This document shows positions 1-10,900 of a stretch of 64,000 nt of DNA, one piece after another. A program made the position numbers and the translations under genes. The stretch covers positions 13,269,245-13,333,244 of the forward strand of contig JACBWW010000017.1 in the NCBI GenBank assembly GCA_020086605.1. The letters are read 5' to 3'. Each line of letters opens with the position of its first letter. Positions within the stretch are counted from its first letter, which is position 1. A model generated the notes under the pieces. The model saw nothing but the letters and a program-made list of their open reading frames with translations. It was not told the DNA's origin and made no database searches. This DNA is from Lanius collurio. Taxonomy: Eukaryota > Chordata > Aves > Passeriformes > Laniidae.

Positions 1-90
1 TCCTAGAAGCACTGAAATGGCAGAGGATTTCAGAAATAATTTAAAACCTTTCAAAATGAAACGTCACTTGGACTTTTTCAGACCAAAGTA

Positions 91-184
91 AAAATAATAA
101 TAGTAATAATAGTAATAATAATAATAGTAATAACAATAACAATAATAACAACAACAACAATAATAATAATAATAGTAGTAGTAT
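91..184. repeat. AAT/AAC/AGT trinucleotide microsatellite
   Basis: The stretch is made almost wholly of AAT units with interspersed AGT and AAC variants. It is an impure, older trinucleotide repeat inside the MYO3A intron and is likely length-polymorphic. Confidence 0.95.
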
Positions 185-1355
185 AGCTAAGTTCCTTTAC
201 TCCCATTTTAAACAGCACATTATATAACTGTGTCTTAGATTGACATTAATATATGAAAGGCTTTGTGCAGCATCCTGATTTCAAGAAAAGAAACTGAATT
301 GAGAGTGACTATTCAAAGAAGCAAGTATTTGTCAGCAGAAGCATGTCATACCCTCAGCATCCCATGAAATTGGTTACAAATTATAAGATGCAGATGAATG
401 TATGAACTTTTACTACAGTGAGGATTGCTATATGTTCAAGCGACTTCAGGCCAGCTTTTTAACTTATGAAAAAGATCAGACACTGACAGATATTTAGGCA
501 GCAAAGGTTGCAGATAAATATGTCACATGACTTTCAAAATACATTTGGCATTAAATTAACTTCTTTAAATTTCATTAAATTAATTTTCTGCACTTTAGAG
601 GCTAAAATTACATTTGAAATTTGTCTTTTTAACATCAATCCACTGCGTGCAACCAGAGTTCTGAAACAGATGTAAAAAACTTTCTTCCCAGAACACTAAT
701 AAGAAACTGTGAATATAATTAGGAATATTTATCAAAAAGGAATTTAATTCACATCTTGCTTGCCTCCAGTTCTTTTTATTCAACAGATTACATAGCAGTC
801 ACTCTTTCAAGTGCTGCAGGGAATTTAACGTAAATGTATATTTTGCTATCAAATCTCTATCTTATACTGAAGACATAGCAGCTACACTTGAATATAATGC
901 AACTACATGATGTGGTAGAGGACATTCCTTGCTTGGAGCCTAATTGCTGCAATCCTCAGGCATAACGTCCTACCCCAAAGGTTTTCTATCAGAACAGCTT
1001 AACAGCTAATTCCCACAAATTTTCAGGTAGTGAAACTACCTTCAGTCAGCCTTCTTCTCTTACAAAGAAAGTATGGACTATTAGTGTATTTAGAAGTGTA
1101 ATGACTTTAGAGGTTGAATCTGTGATCAGTGGACATTCTCACAGTTGATCCCCTTGACTGCTACTCATTATCTGTAGAAATTAAAAATTAATTTGTTTAT
1201 CTCTGCTGATCAAAATTATCATACTGGATGGATGTGAGGCAAGAGGATGCATCCCAGGTAACAGTATTTCAAAATTTTTGTGGCTTGGACAGTTTAAACT
1301 AATCTGACAGCTCCTTGAAAAGCAATTGAGCTCCAGAACCATTACTATGGATGTT

Positions 1356-1690
1356 ACAGAATCACACAATGGCCTAGGTTGGAAGGGACCTTAAAGATCA
1401 TCTAGTTCAAACTCATCTGCCAAGGGAAGGCCCACTGTTCACTAGACCAGCTTTCTCAGAGACAAATGCAACCAGGCCTTGAACACTTTCAGGGATGGGG
1501 CATCCACAACTTCTCCAGGCAAACTACTCCCAGTGCCTCACCACCTTCACTGTAAAGATGTTTTTTTCTAATATTGAATCTAAACTTATTCTTTTTCAGT
1601 TTGAAGCCATTCCCCCTTGTCCTGTCACTATATGCTTTTGTAAACAGTCTTTCTCCAAATTTCTTTTAGGCTTCCTTTTGGTACTGGACA
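1356..1690 (-). repeat. CR1 LINE 3' fragment
   Basis: The plus strand shows the typical inverted CR1 end: an AGAATCACACAATGG block, then TTGGAAGGGACC, GATCATCTAG, CCTTGAACACTTTCAGGGATGG and CATCCACAACTTCTCC. The LINE itself therefore lies on the minus strand with its 3' end at the left. It is 5'-truncated near 1690, as is normal for CR1. A small open frame here is only LINE noise. Confidence 0.9.
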
Positions 1691-4600
1691 TGATTTCATC
1701 ATTAATCTATACTAGGATTGGGTGTTTCCTAGATACAAGAATTTGACTGGGGTGATTAAGCAATATTACAGCAGAATTTTAAGGGAAAGCAAAAATTTCC
1801 CTCTTCACAGCAGTCTGAGTGAGGCATGGCTGTGGGGCTGTGGTATTCTTTCAAAGTCTTATCTCTAACTGTCAGTACTTCTAGAATGGCAAACAGTTCG
1901 GAGAGTTAGCCTGGATTTTGGAAGAGCTTTTCCCTACATTTTTTGTGTTACCTCAAGCAACTCAGTCTCTCAAAGTTTCAGATCCCCAGCTGTTAATTGG
2001 GAATTAAATAATTTACTTCTCCATGAGGGTGTTGTGAAGGTTATCCATTACAGACTGTGGAGTGTTCAGAAACTATAGTCCCAGTATACATCAATACCTA
2101 TGATATAATGACCATAAAGCAATGTGTATAATTTGTGTCTCAAAATGCAGCTTCTGAAAAGTTGCTACAACTGTACAAGGAAGGACTCACCATGGCACAA
2201 CACAATACACGAAGTTCAAAGTGTACTAAAGTAATGAAGGAAAAAAAAAAACCTTTTTCAAAACTGATTCAATTCACTGAAAGTTGACTGTTTTTTCACT
2301 TATGACTCTTTAAAAGTTCCTACATGTACTTATAAAAAAGGACAAAAAATCACAAATGCAAGTTAAATGATTGCACAACACACATACACTGAGAATATGT
2401 CTTTTTCTGGTTTTGTGTTCCATAAGGCACTTCACAAGCCCATCTTTCAGACACAGGGTTTATGTTTAGAAGAAAACAACCATAAATAGTATCAAGGGAG
2501 GACAGCAAAGGCTTCTTCAGGAACATCTCATCAGCATCCAGCATGCAGGAGAAAGGTGTAGATAAAATTATCTTGGGAAGGGCTCACCTCCCTGGTCATG
2601 CATGTTCGGTGGTTGGAGTCCTTGGTTCCCTGCCTCTGTTCCCCTCTCCACACAGAAAAGCTGTGTGCACAACACTAGAAAGGCTGATGTGATTATTTGG
2701 GTTGGGATCTTTTGTGTTTGTTTGTCCCCATGTAATAATTGGTTCCATCTAAGCCAAAAATTTTGCTTCCTCTGAGTATTTACTGGGTGAAAAGGATACT
2801 GTGCTTCTGTGTCTATCTTACTCTGTAGCCTGTCAATTTTAGAGGCTTGTATAATAAAAGATGGCTGAGTTTAAGTCCCTGATCCAATAAATGTTTATGT
2901 ACAACAGTCTGTAGCAATACTAACATGAGAGATTTTCATCAACTCACATTCCTGGCTAAAAAATGATCTTGGAATCTGATTAATGTGGGATTAAATCCCC
3001 TTAAGTAGAAGACACAAATCTCACAAATCCCAGCTGAATACCTTAAGTAGCAGCCTGAATGGTGACTGGTACGTCTTCCATGATGATTTTACGAAGACTA
3101 TAAATTGATTCCATTTAAAACTATTCATTATTGGATTCAGATTGTTTTTCTTCTTGGGGAGGTGGGGGGAAGCCATGGAAAATATCAATCTACTCCTAAA
3201 TTAAAGTGCCATTTGTATTTTCCTTTGAGAAGAAGGAGCTATAACAGGCCCCTTTTGAGCCCACAAAAATGTGTGTGTATGTATCTCTTGCACATGGTCT
3301 AATCTATATTTTGGCATCACAATTCTCCCACAAGAATTTAAGATTATTTTTCAATTACAGCCTTATCAGTAGATTGCAGTAACTAGGGAATAAAGAATTC
3401 AGGTCCTCATCCCGACAGCTTGTATATTTTGACATCTGCATAAGTGAATTAATTTTCAGAAGTATTGATCCTCTAATTGCCTCCAGAACCTTAAAAAACT
3501 AGCATCCACAACACATTAAAAGCCTGTGGGAAAAAATACTGGGTTTCGCCTCACATTAAACTTCCAGACTATCCGAAAATGATAGTAAGTGTATGGCAGA
3601 GGATTTAGGAAGTATGAAAATTTTTCAATGCAAGATTTTGTCTGAGGAATATGAAAGAAATACATGAAATTTCAGAAGAATTATTAACCCTAACATTTGT
3701 GGGGATTTCGTGTGTGAAGTAATCAGAGTTCCATAAATACAGTCTACTGGCAGGAAGATACTATACTGAAGATAGTTAAAATTCCATGACTAGTTTAAAC
3801 AATTGTTATGTATCAATTGAATCAATATAATTAACAAAATAGGAGGTTAAAGGAAAGATAAAGATCTTCCATCTGCTGAATTAAAAATATTTATGGTTGT
3901 CTGCTGTGCAATAGTGACCAATACATTTAATTTTAACATAAGAAGACAGTGTTCTACCCAAAGATTATAGCTCATAACAACCATGGCAAATTTTTAAACC
4001 CCTCATATAAAACAACAATAACTTTTAAGGCAAATCACTGTGGTATGGCTGATAAATAACAGGCTGCATCCACTTAGCCGTGTCTCTCCTCTTCCCGTTT
4101 GGTGGTGACACCAAGGATGAGACCATTCAAGAGTTTCTTTAAACCTAACAGACTTCAACTGACTCTTTTAATGCCAATTCTTAGATTTAGATTTGCTGAA
4201 ATCAGTCTTCCCAGACTTTAGAAAGTGAGGATTACCTATACAATATTTCTCGCTCTACTGCCTTCAAGTATCTCTTGCTTTGTTTTAAATCAAATTAATG
4301 AAGTATATGTGTCTGAGGTGGAGCTTTCCCATTCTTCACAATATCTAGCTTACTAGATAATGTTCCCACATAAAACATGAAGCTTTTTCCTATCAGGTCC
4401 TAATTTCACTGAACCAGTGCATGGTTCCTGGAGGAACTAAATACCAGCCTTTGTTTGAATCCTATTTACTCGCTCTGCCATTTCACTTTCTCTGTGCCTG
4501 AAAGCATTTGGCACTTACCACCACCATATTATAAGTTCTGTTTTTTAGCCATGCTATTGAAACAGCATTACCAAAATTACTACAATTTCTATCAAGCTAA

Positions 4601-4755
4601 ATAAAGTAACTTTGATAATCAAAATTGATTTTTAATGAAGAACTCAAAAACTTAACAAAAACTTAACACAGCTAATATTTTCTGGTTTGTTTACTCTATT
4701 TTATTTTCCATACTTCATCTGTAAAACAGGGTATATATTAGTAAACATAACATAC

Positions 4756-4855
4756 CAAAATCCACAAGCTTGACTCCTCCTTCAGTGGTCAAAAGGATAT
4801 TATTTCCCTTAATATCACGGTGTATAGTTTTGTTTTCATGCAAGTGCTGAAGTCC
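4756..4855 (-). CDS. MYO3A: MYO3A fourth coding exon (catalytic loop, residues 137 to part of 170)
   Basis: The exon is 100 bp: 33 codons and one extra G, so it ends in phase 1. The acceptor is CTTGCTTTCCAG|GGA and the donor is TTTG|GTATGT. It encodes [19 protein letters not shown] followed by [14 protein letters not shown]. The catalytic loop is HRDIKGNN, with catalytic D150, K152 and Mg-binding N155. D168 and F169 start the DFG motif, whose glycine codon is split by the intron. All residues needed for phosphotransfer that fall in this exon are present. The exon has no in-frame methionine and is easily missed. The following exon, which should begin with the rest of the glycine codon and a VSAQL-like segment, is not seen in bases 1-4755. 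Confidence 0.95.
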
Positions 4856-5625
4856 CTGGAAAGCAAGATGTAAACATGAACTTTTAATAACAGCTCTGTC
4901 CTCTGTATTACATTTACAGAAATAACAAAGTAGTAGAAAGGTATGAAAAATATTTAAAATATTTTTTTAAATCCAAAACCAGAGGGATGTAATTCTTACT
5001 GCAAAACCACTTGCCACATGACAAGGAAAAGCTATTTTTTAATTGCCTCACTTAATGTCAAATAGAAATTTTAAGATGACAGCAGAACAATATTACCATA
5101 AACATACATATAATACCTTTAGAGTACCAACTCAAAGAAAACTACTAAGAGACCCAAATTCCACCAGAGAAAGTTAAATTTCAGTTATAAGGAAATGATA
5201 AATAAAGACACTTGATCTTAATGAGCAAACACAAATTCTTGTAGCAGGGTTTGAATTTGCTAGATATGTGGATAGTTTTACTATAAAAATAGTTTGGATA
5301 CAAACATTGAAAGCTGAACAATATTTTGATGATATTTCTGCTATTTCTTAAAAGAAAAGCAATTTTGATGCTGAATTTACTAAGAAAATTGATCAATGGT
5401 CAGGAATCAATTTTCATTCCCTTAAGAGTGAAACAAACAGATTAACTGCTATTTACCTTGCTTGCTTAAAAAGAACTATCCTAATCACACATTGCCTTGA
5501 TTTCATTGAACATTGCTATAATACAAGATAGTGAGCTGTGTTGGGGGAGACATGACCTTCATTAATTTTAAAAACGTATGAGCCGAATATTGACTGTCCT
5601 TTCGTTGAAAGCTTATCTTACTTAC
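4856..5625 (-). other. MYO3A: MYO3A intron, 770 bp
   Basis: This short intron between the 5626-5730 and 4756-4855 exons is AT-rich. I see no repeat or other feature in it. It begins GTAAGT and ends TTTCCAG. Confidence 0.93.
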
Positions 5626-5730
5626 CATCAGAGCTTCTCGTAAAATGTAAGCAATTATAAGTTCATTCATCCTTTCGCCTCTCTTCAGAAATCCTTTCAC
5701 AAGATCAGTCACAGATCCACCATTGCACAG
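5626..5730 (-). CDS. MYO3A: MYO3A third coding exon (kinase alpha-D/alpha-E region, residues 102-136)
   Basis: The exon is 105 bp (35 codons), phase 0 at both ends. Its acceptor is good (CTTGTGTTTTGCAG|CTG) and its donor is strong (ATG|GTAAGTAAG). It reads [20 protein letters not shown], then [15 protein letters not shown]. This is the segment after the hinge, including the GGSVTDL motif shared by class III myosins and germinal-centre kinases, where the start of alpha-D contacts the ribose side of ATP. It joins in frame to exon 2 (LVLE-LCNGG) and to exon 4 (EALM-GLQHLH). The intron before it is about 15.3 kb, the largest between visible exons. The open frame extends on both sides in genomic DNA, but those extensions are intronic. 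Confidence 0.96.
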
Positions 5731-6974
5731 CTGCAAAACACAAGGGGAATGTAAAAATGAATTAAGGAGTGTTGGAGTAGCCACCTGGTTTTCACTTTCA
5801 GTATTTTTTTGTATCTGTAGCCAAGTGAGATTCCACTAAACTGACAAACCATAAATTTGTCCTTAAGTCTACCACTTATACAAACAACATAGACAGCAAT
5901 TTTTGCCAATTACTTTTCACTACTTTCTGCATTTAATTCTTCTTGCCCAAACACAAGTACGGTAGTCTATCTCTTTGTTTTCCTGTATCCATGATTGCTT
6001 TTCACTGAAACAGAAGTTGATTACAGTGCAATAAATTAGCTGTGAAGGCATATTTTGTGGGGCATACTAATTGCTTCTTATATTCATCATGTGCAACTCA
6101 CCACCAATGCACATTATTACAACACTAATTTCCAGGTACAAAAGCTACATACAGTATAAAATGGATTTAAGGCTTCAGAAGACAGGCAGCAGAGAAATTT
6201 CCCTAACATGAAATCTTCCAATGGTAAAGCTGCCCTTGTTGCCAAGCAGCACTTAATTCCTAGCATAGGATACACAAGGCATGGGTACCCTGGAATATGA
6301 TGAAAGCACTGTGGAAACAAAGTTCTCCTACTGAAACAAGGTGTGCCATGGGTGTAAGATTAATTATAGCCCTTGTTGCATCAACCCTGTCAGCTCCTTG
6401 TTCCAGATGCAGAGCCACAATCTGCTCTGGACAATCTTCTCTCACTCTCCAGAGGAGAGTCCAGCCAGACTCCTGCTGTCCTGTCCCATATCTGTGGGAA
6501 AAGGAGACCTGGCACTGCTCTCTAAACACGACAGTGAGCACACATTACCAGCAGATTAGTTTAGACTGCAGTACTTCATATGATCATTTTTATCACTTAC
6601 AATTTTTCTGCAGGAAGAAGCAACAGTGCAATGTTAGGGAGTACCTACTACTGTAGGAGTTACATGTCTGCAATGATGAAATTAGCATTTAAGCCCTTAA
6701 ACTATCCATAATGCACTGGACAATATTAATTGATTGAAGAGCCATTGCCTCTACAAAGGAGGAGCTGCTTCCAATAAAACAGTAAAATAAACTTTAATTC
6801 TTATACAGTATCATCATCCATGAAATTCATCTTCACATGAAATTAAATACCCATGTATGGTATTTTAATAATGCAGCACAAAACAGTAATTACTTTTTAC
6901 TACTTTTTTAGGGTATTCAAACCAAGNAGATATAACTCCTTATTATGAGATAAATTCCTGCATTATATGATAAC

Positions 6975-7182
6975 ACATATTATTATTATAATTGTTATTA
7001 TCATTATCATTATCATTATAATTATTATTATTGTATGGTAACATATATTACTATCATATTATGATATATTATATTATTGGTATTATTATCCTGGAATATG
7101 ATGAATTATATTATAATATTATCATATTATTATATATTATATATGATAACATACATTATCATATTATTATATGATAACACAG
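6975..7182. repeat. AT-rich complex microsatellite
   Basis: This is a run of ATT, ATC and TATA-like units, for example repeated TTATCA and ATTATTATT blocks, with several near-palindromic ATATGATAACA/TATCATATT pieces. It looks like an expanded, impure tandem repeat. Single-strand folding is likely, which fits the undetermined base nearby at 6927. Confidence 0.85.
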
Positions 7183-8259
7183 TGATGGACCATGCTTGCT
7201 TGAGAATTTGAGTAGATGGTAAATAAATTATCCTTGAGGATGTTGATCAGGATCTAGTCCATAGAAACTTATAGGAGCAAAAAGTTCTAAATCATTAAAA
7301 AAAAAATAAAAAATCACATAACCTTGATTCATATAGTCCTTTAATGAGGGATTATGGAATAAACATTATTTAGCAGTTAGTTATCATGCTAGACAGAAAG
7401 TTTCCTGGGGTGTTGTTAAATATTGCAGCTTATAATTATATCTGCTGCTTCTCAGTAGCATGCTGTCCACAGTAGAAACACTGTGTAGCTCTTACCAAAG
7501 CTGCTCAGTTTGAGTTAAGCCAACTGAAATGCTCAGATGACAAGAAATCATGAAGGCAACAGAGACAATTTTTTAAAAAGATCTAATTTTCACTGAAGCA
7601 TCTAGAGAAGGGAGGTGCTGGTAGCTATTATTTTGTTCCAAACCTTGTGAACAAATAGCTGAAAAGTCTGTGTCATTTTCTCTACAGCATTTGGTAAAAT
7701 CTCCTCAGAACACCGTGATGGCAGGCACTGTAAGCAGAGAACAACAAATGCACAGAGGACTCGGGACACAGTCATGCAGCAGAAGCTACATGTCTGTCTG
7801 AGCTCTGCCACAGGGCTGCTCCCTACCCTGCAGGTCAAAGCAACTCACCAAATGAAATGGCCTTTCACCTGTCATGAGACATGGCCTCTGCTGGGAGGAG
7901 AGAGTCATAACTGTTTCTCTCTCCCACACATACACACACATCCTCTCTTGCATACACAGAAGCATTTCTTGTGGTTTGTATCTGATGGAAGCCCCCATTT
8001 AGCTTTGAATACAGTCAGCTTAAAGAGACAGACTCTTGGAATGTCCAGCCTATGAGACACAGCAAGGGAAGATATTCGTGATCACCCCACAGGGAAGTAA
8101 TTTAGAAATGTCAGAACTTTGTACATGAGCAATTTACATCAAATTAATATTAGTCACTTTTTCTATTGTTCCCTTGTGATTTAGAGGTTGTTTTCCTTAC
8201 CGGCAGTTTTTTCAGTGCCTGCATTGATAGAATGCAAATATTATCTATTAAAACAACCA

Positions 8260-8605
8260 ACTAAAAGGAGGGTAAACTGAACCCTTGAGGCTACCTACAA
8301 CGAGGTGGAGAAGATAGAGACAGAATCTTCCTAGTGTCACACAGCAAAGGATGAGAGGCAACAATCCTCCACTGCAAGCCAGGAGTTTCTTACCAGACAT
8401 AAACAAAAAATTTTCCCACTCAGTTAAGCACTGGGAGAGATTACACAGTGAGTCTGTGATATATCCATCCTTGGAAATATTCAAATTTGAATTGAAAATA
8501 CAAATCTGTAACATTTCACTTAATAGTCTTTGAGCAAGGGGCTGGACCAAATAACTTCCACAGGTCCCCTCCATGCTGTACTTTTATATGATTCAGAATA
8601 TATGA
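8260..8605 (+). repeat. Degraded CR1 LINE 3' fragment
   Basis: The segment contains GATGAGAGGCAAC, a CACTGGGAGAG block, a CCATCCTTGGAAATATTCAAA block and a TGGACCAAATAACTTCCACAGG tail, ending near a TATGATTC terminus. This is the order seen in plus-strand CR1 3' ends. Divergence is high, so the left border is approximate. Confidence 0.8.
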
Positions 8606-9624
8606 ATTTAATGAATTTTGAATTCAGTTCCTAGTCTGGATATTCACACAGCAGAAAGACCAGGAAAGAACAAAAGAAATCTTGCATACCTAAGCCAATG
8701 GAAAGAATAATTTTTTAGAAGGCTTGACTCATATAAAAATCTGCCTTAAAGAGCTGTAGGTCTGATGGCCATGCATAGCTGAATCAAAAGATGTGCTTAG
8801 GAATTTCCTACAGTGGTAGAAAAGGGCTCCTCCCTTCTGATTTTCTGGCACTCAAAAAGGCAAAGACTCATACTGGGATGACATGCAGCTCTCCACCCAC
8901 CCATCTGCCACAACCATGTGCTACTGTAATTGAGCTATTAGTATGCTAAGCTATCTTCAGAAAAAAAAATAATAAAAAACCATTATCCTAACACATGAAA
9001 TGTCACTTAAAATTCCCATCACATCACAACCATGCAGATGTTCTTTGTAGGTCTTAGTCACTCTGACCCAGTTATACATTTCTCCTCTTCAGCTCTTCTC
9101 GATTCCTGTTGATTTTCGATGCCTGTTGAATAAAGATTCAATATCATCTCCCTTTGGAAGAAAACTATCACTTGCACTTTTGTGAGGGCCATTACAGCCT
9201 TTAATCATCCAACTGCTCCTGACTTCTGCATCTGTACTAAGCTGACAGGTAATGTTTGCTTGCATCAAGCAGTTGTCAAGGTGCTTTCATCTTACTTCAG
9301 CAGCTTGGATGCAAACTGTGGGACAACTACAATTACTTCCTTCCCTGTCTTTTCAGGCTGCAGGGACATAAATGACTGGGCAGCACATCACATATGCACA
9401 ATTTATGTCCTGCATGAATTATAGTTATGAAAAAGTCCAACCTTGCTTTAATGTTATCACACACAAGAATACTAAAAGCATTACAGGCACTGATCTCTAT
9501 TTTTCCCCTGCTGTTAGAATAGATAAATAATCTGACCTGCTCTCCTAAGCAGCACTGCCAGTCTCTTCCTTTCAAGACTGATAGTTGTGAGAACAGAAGC
9601 TTCTTAGTTGTTGCTGTTTTGTCA

Positions 9625-10900
9625 TCATAACATTACAGAAGCAGAAGAGTAAAAGGGACCTCAAGAAATCACTTAGTCCACCTCATATGCACTGTGTAGA
9701 GACCTGGTACTTTCAGATATGATAGATATATGTCTAACTTGCTCCTAAAAATCTTGAGGAAGATTCCAGTCTTTCTAAGTAGCCTGTTTCTGTGTTTCTC
9801 TAGCCTGACAGAACATTTTTCCTGCTATCCAACCTAAATCCTTTTGGCTTCCAACAAAACTGTATTATTTTTGCCCTTCCTTTCAGCAGTATATGATAAT
9901 AAATAATTATTTTCTATTTCCATCCCTGCCAGACTACTATCATGATATGTCTTATTTCTTCTCTTTTTTTTAGGCTGTACAAGGTGAATTGTTATAACCT
10001 TTTGAAATTCTCCACATTTTCTCCACTCAGACTGCCTTCAATTTGCCACTGATTTTTATCTCACATTTTGCCCCAAAGTGCATACAGAATTAATTTGGAA
10101 GTCCTGTCTTAGCTGATAAAATCTGAACAGAACACAATCATCTCCACTTTACAGAGAATCCTTTTCTGCAGAACAACAGCCTGGTCAGGTATGTCCCATT
10201 TCTATTCCTATGGACAGCAGTACTTTGCATGAATCTCTTTTCTGAGATTCAAAAAAATTCCTCTCCTAGTCACAGCTGTGAATCTGATGCTATTCCCAAT
10301 CTGCCTTTAATTAAACTAGGTATCCACTTCAAATTTTATGTGGAATTTTTTTTATCACTCAAGTTATTACTGAACAGAAACAGACCAAAAGCAGATGCCT
10401 GCTTTGGATTCTCCCAGCTCCGAAGTCCAGTTTTGTGAAAAAGAGGTTATTTGCTTTTTTGTTTTTTGTGAAATGTCTGTATTTCCACATTTTCCTCACA
10501 AGCATGTCACATGGGAGCATATAAAATCCTTACAAAAGACATATTTCATCTATTGATTTCTCCATGTTACACCAGTTATCCTGTTAAAATATTACATTGT
10601 AGTAATGCAATTTATTCTGGCCCAGTCCAAGTTGACCACTTACCAGGTTACTGGGCTCTGCATGTTCTACAGTGGTTTCTATTAATTTCTTCTGTAACTG
10701 TCATGGGTATCAAAGTTAAGCAGATTGGTCTGTATTTCCCTAGGACATTATTTTTCCTCACTTTGTAAAGACATATACTGAATATTCCTGTATCTCATTT
10801 CTCTAGTAACTTTGTCTTTACCACTCTCCACATTGAACTTGTCTTTAAATGCTTTAGCTGAGCATTTTTGTTTCTCCTATTTGAAGGCATTCTGAAATAT
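9625..10900 (-). repeat. Ancient CR1/L3-like LINE, strongly diverged
   Basis: On the plus strand, blocks such as CACTTAGTCCACCTC, AGTAGCCTGTTTCTG, TTTTTCCTGCTATCCAACC, a TTTTAGGCTGTACAAG block, and further right GCAGATTGGTCTGTATTTCCC follow the order of an inverted old CR1/L3 element, from 3' end into the reverse-transcriptase part. Divergence is much greater than in the other CR1 copies here. The 9625-9965 part is firmer than 10550-10900, and the middle may be unrelated. Confidence 0.55.

Larger units (their letters stand above)
1..4755 (-). other. MYO3A: MYO3A intron, left part (after catalytic-loop exon)
   Basis: This is intronic sequence downstream of the donor at 4755-4754, running off the left edge. 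It contains an AAT-type microsatellite at 91-184 and a CR1 fragment at about 1356-1690. The rest is AT-rich single-copy-looking DNA. I looked on the minus strand for the next kinase exon (DFG glycine and activation loop) and did not find it. Confidence 0.8.

Noticed and set aside
1..4700. Search for the next MYO3A exon (rest of DFG, activation loop).
   Set aside because: No minus-strand segment with an acceptor and the expected activation-loop sequence was found; the exon is most likely left of the window.
6260..6656. Open frames of 93 and 119 codons on opposite strands.
   Set aside because: They overlap each other within the MYO3A intron, show no recognised domain and have no supporting splice or promoter signals.
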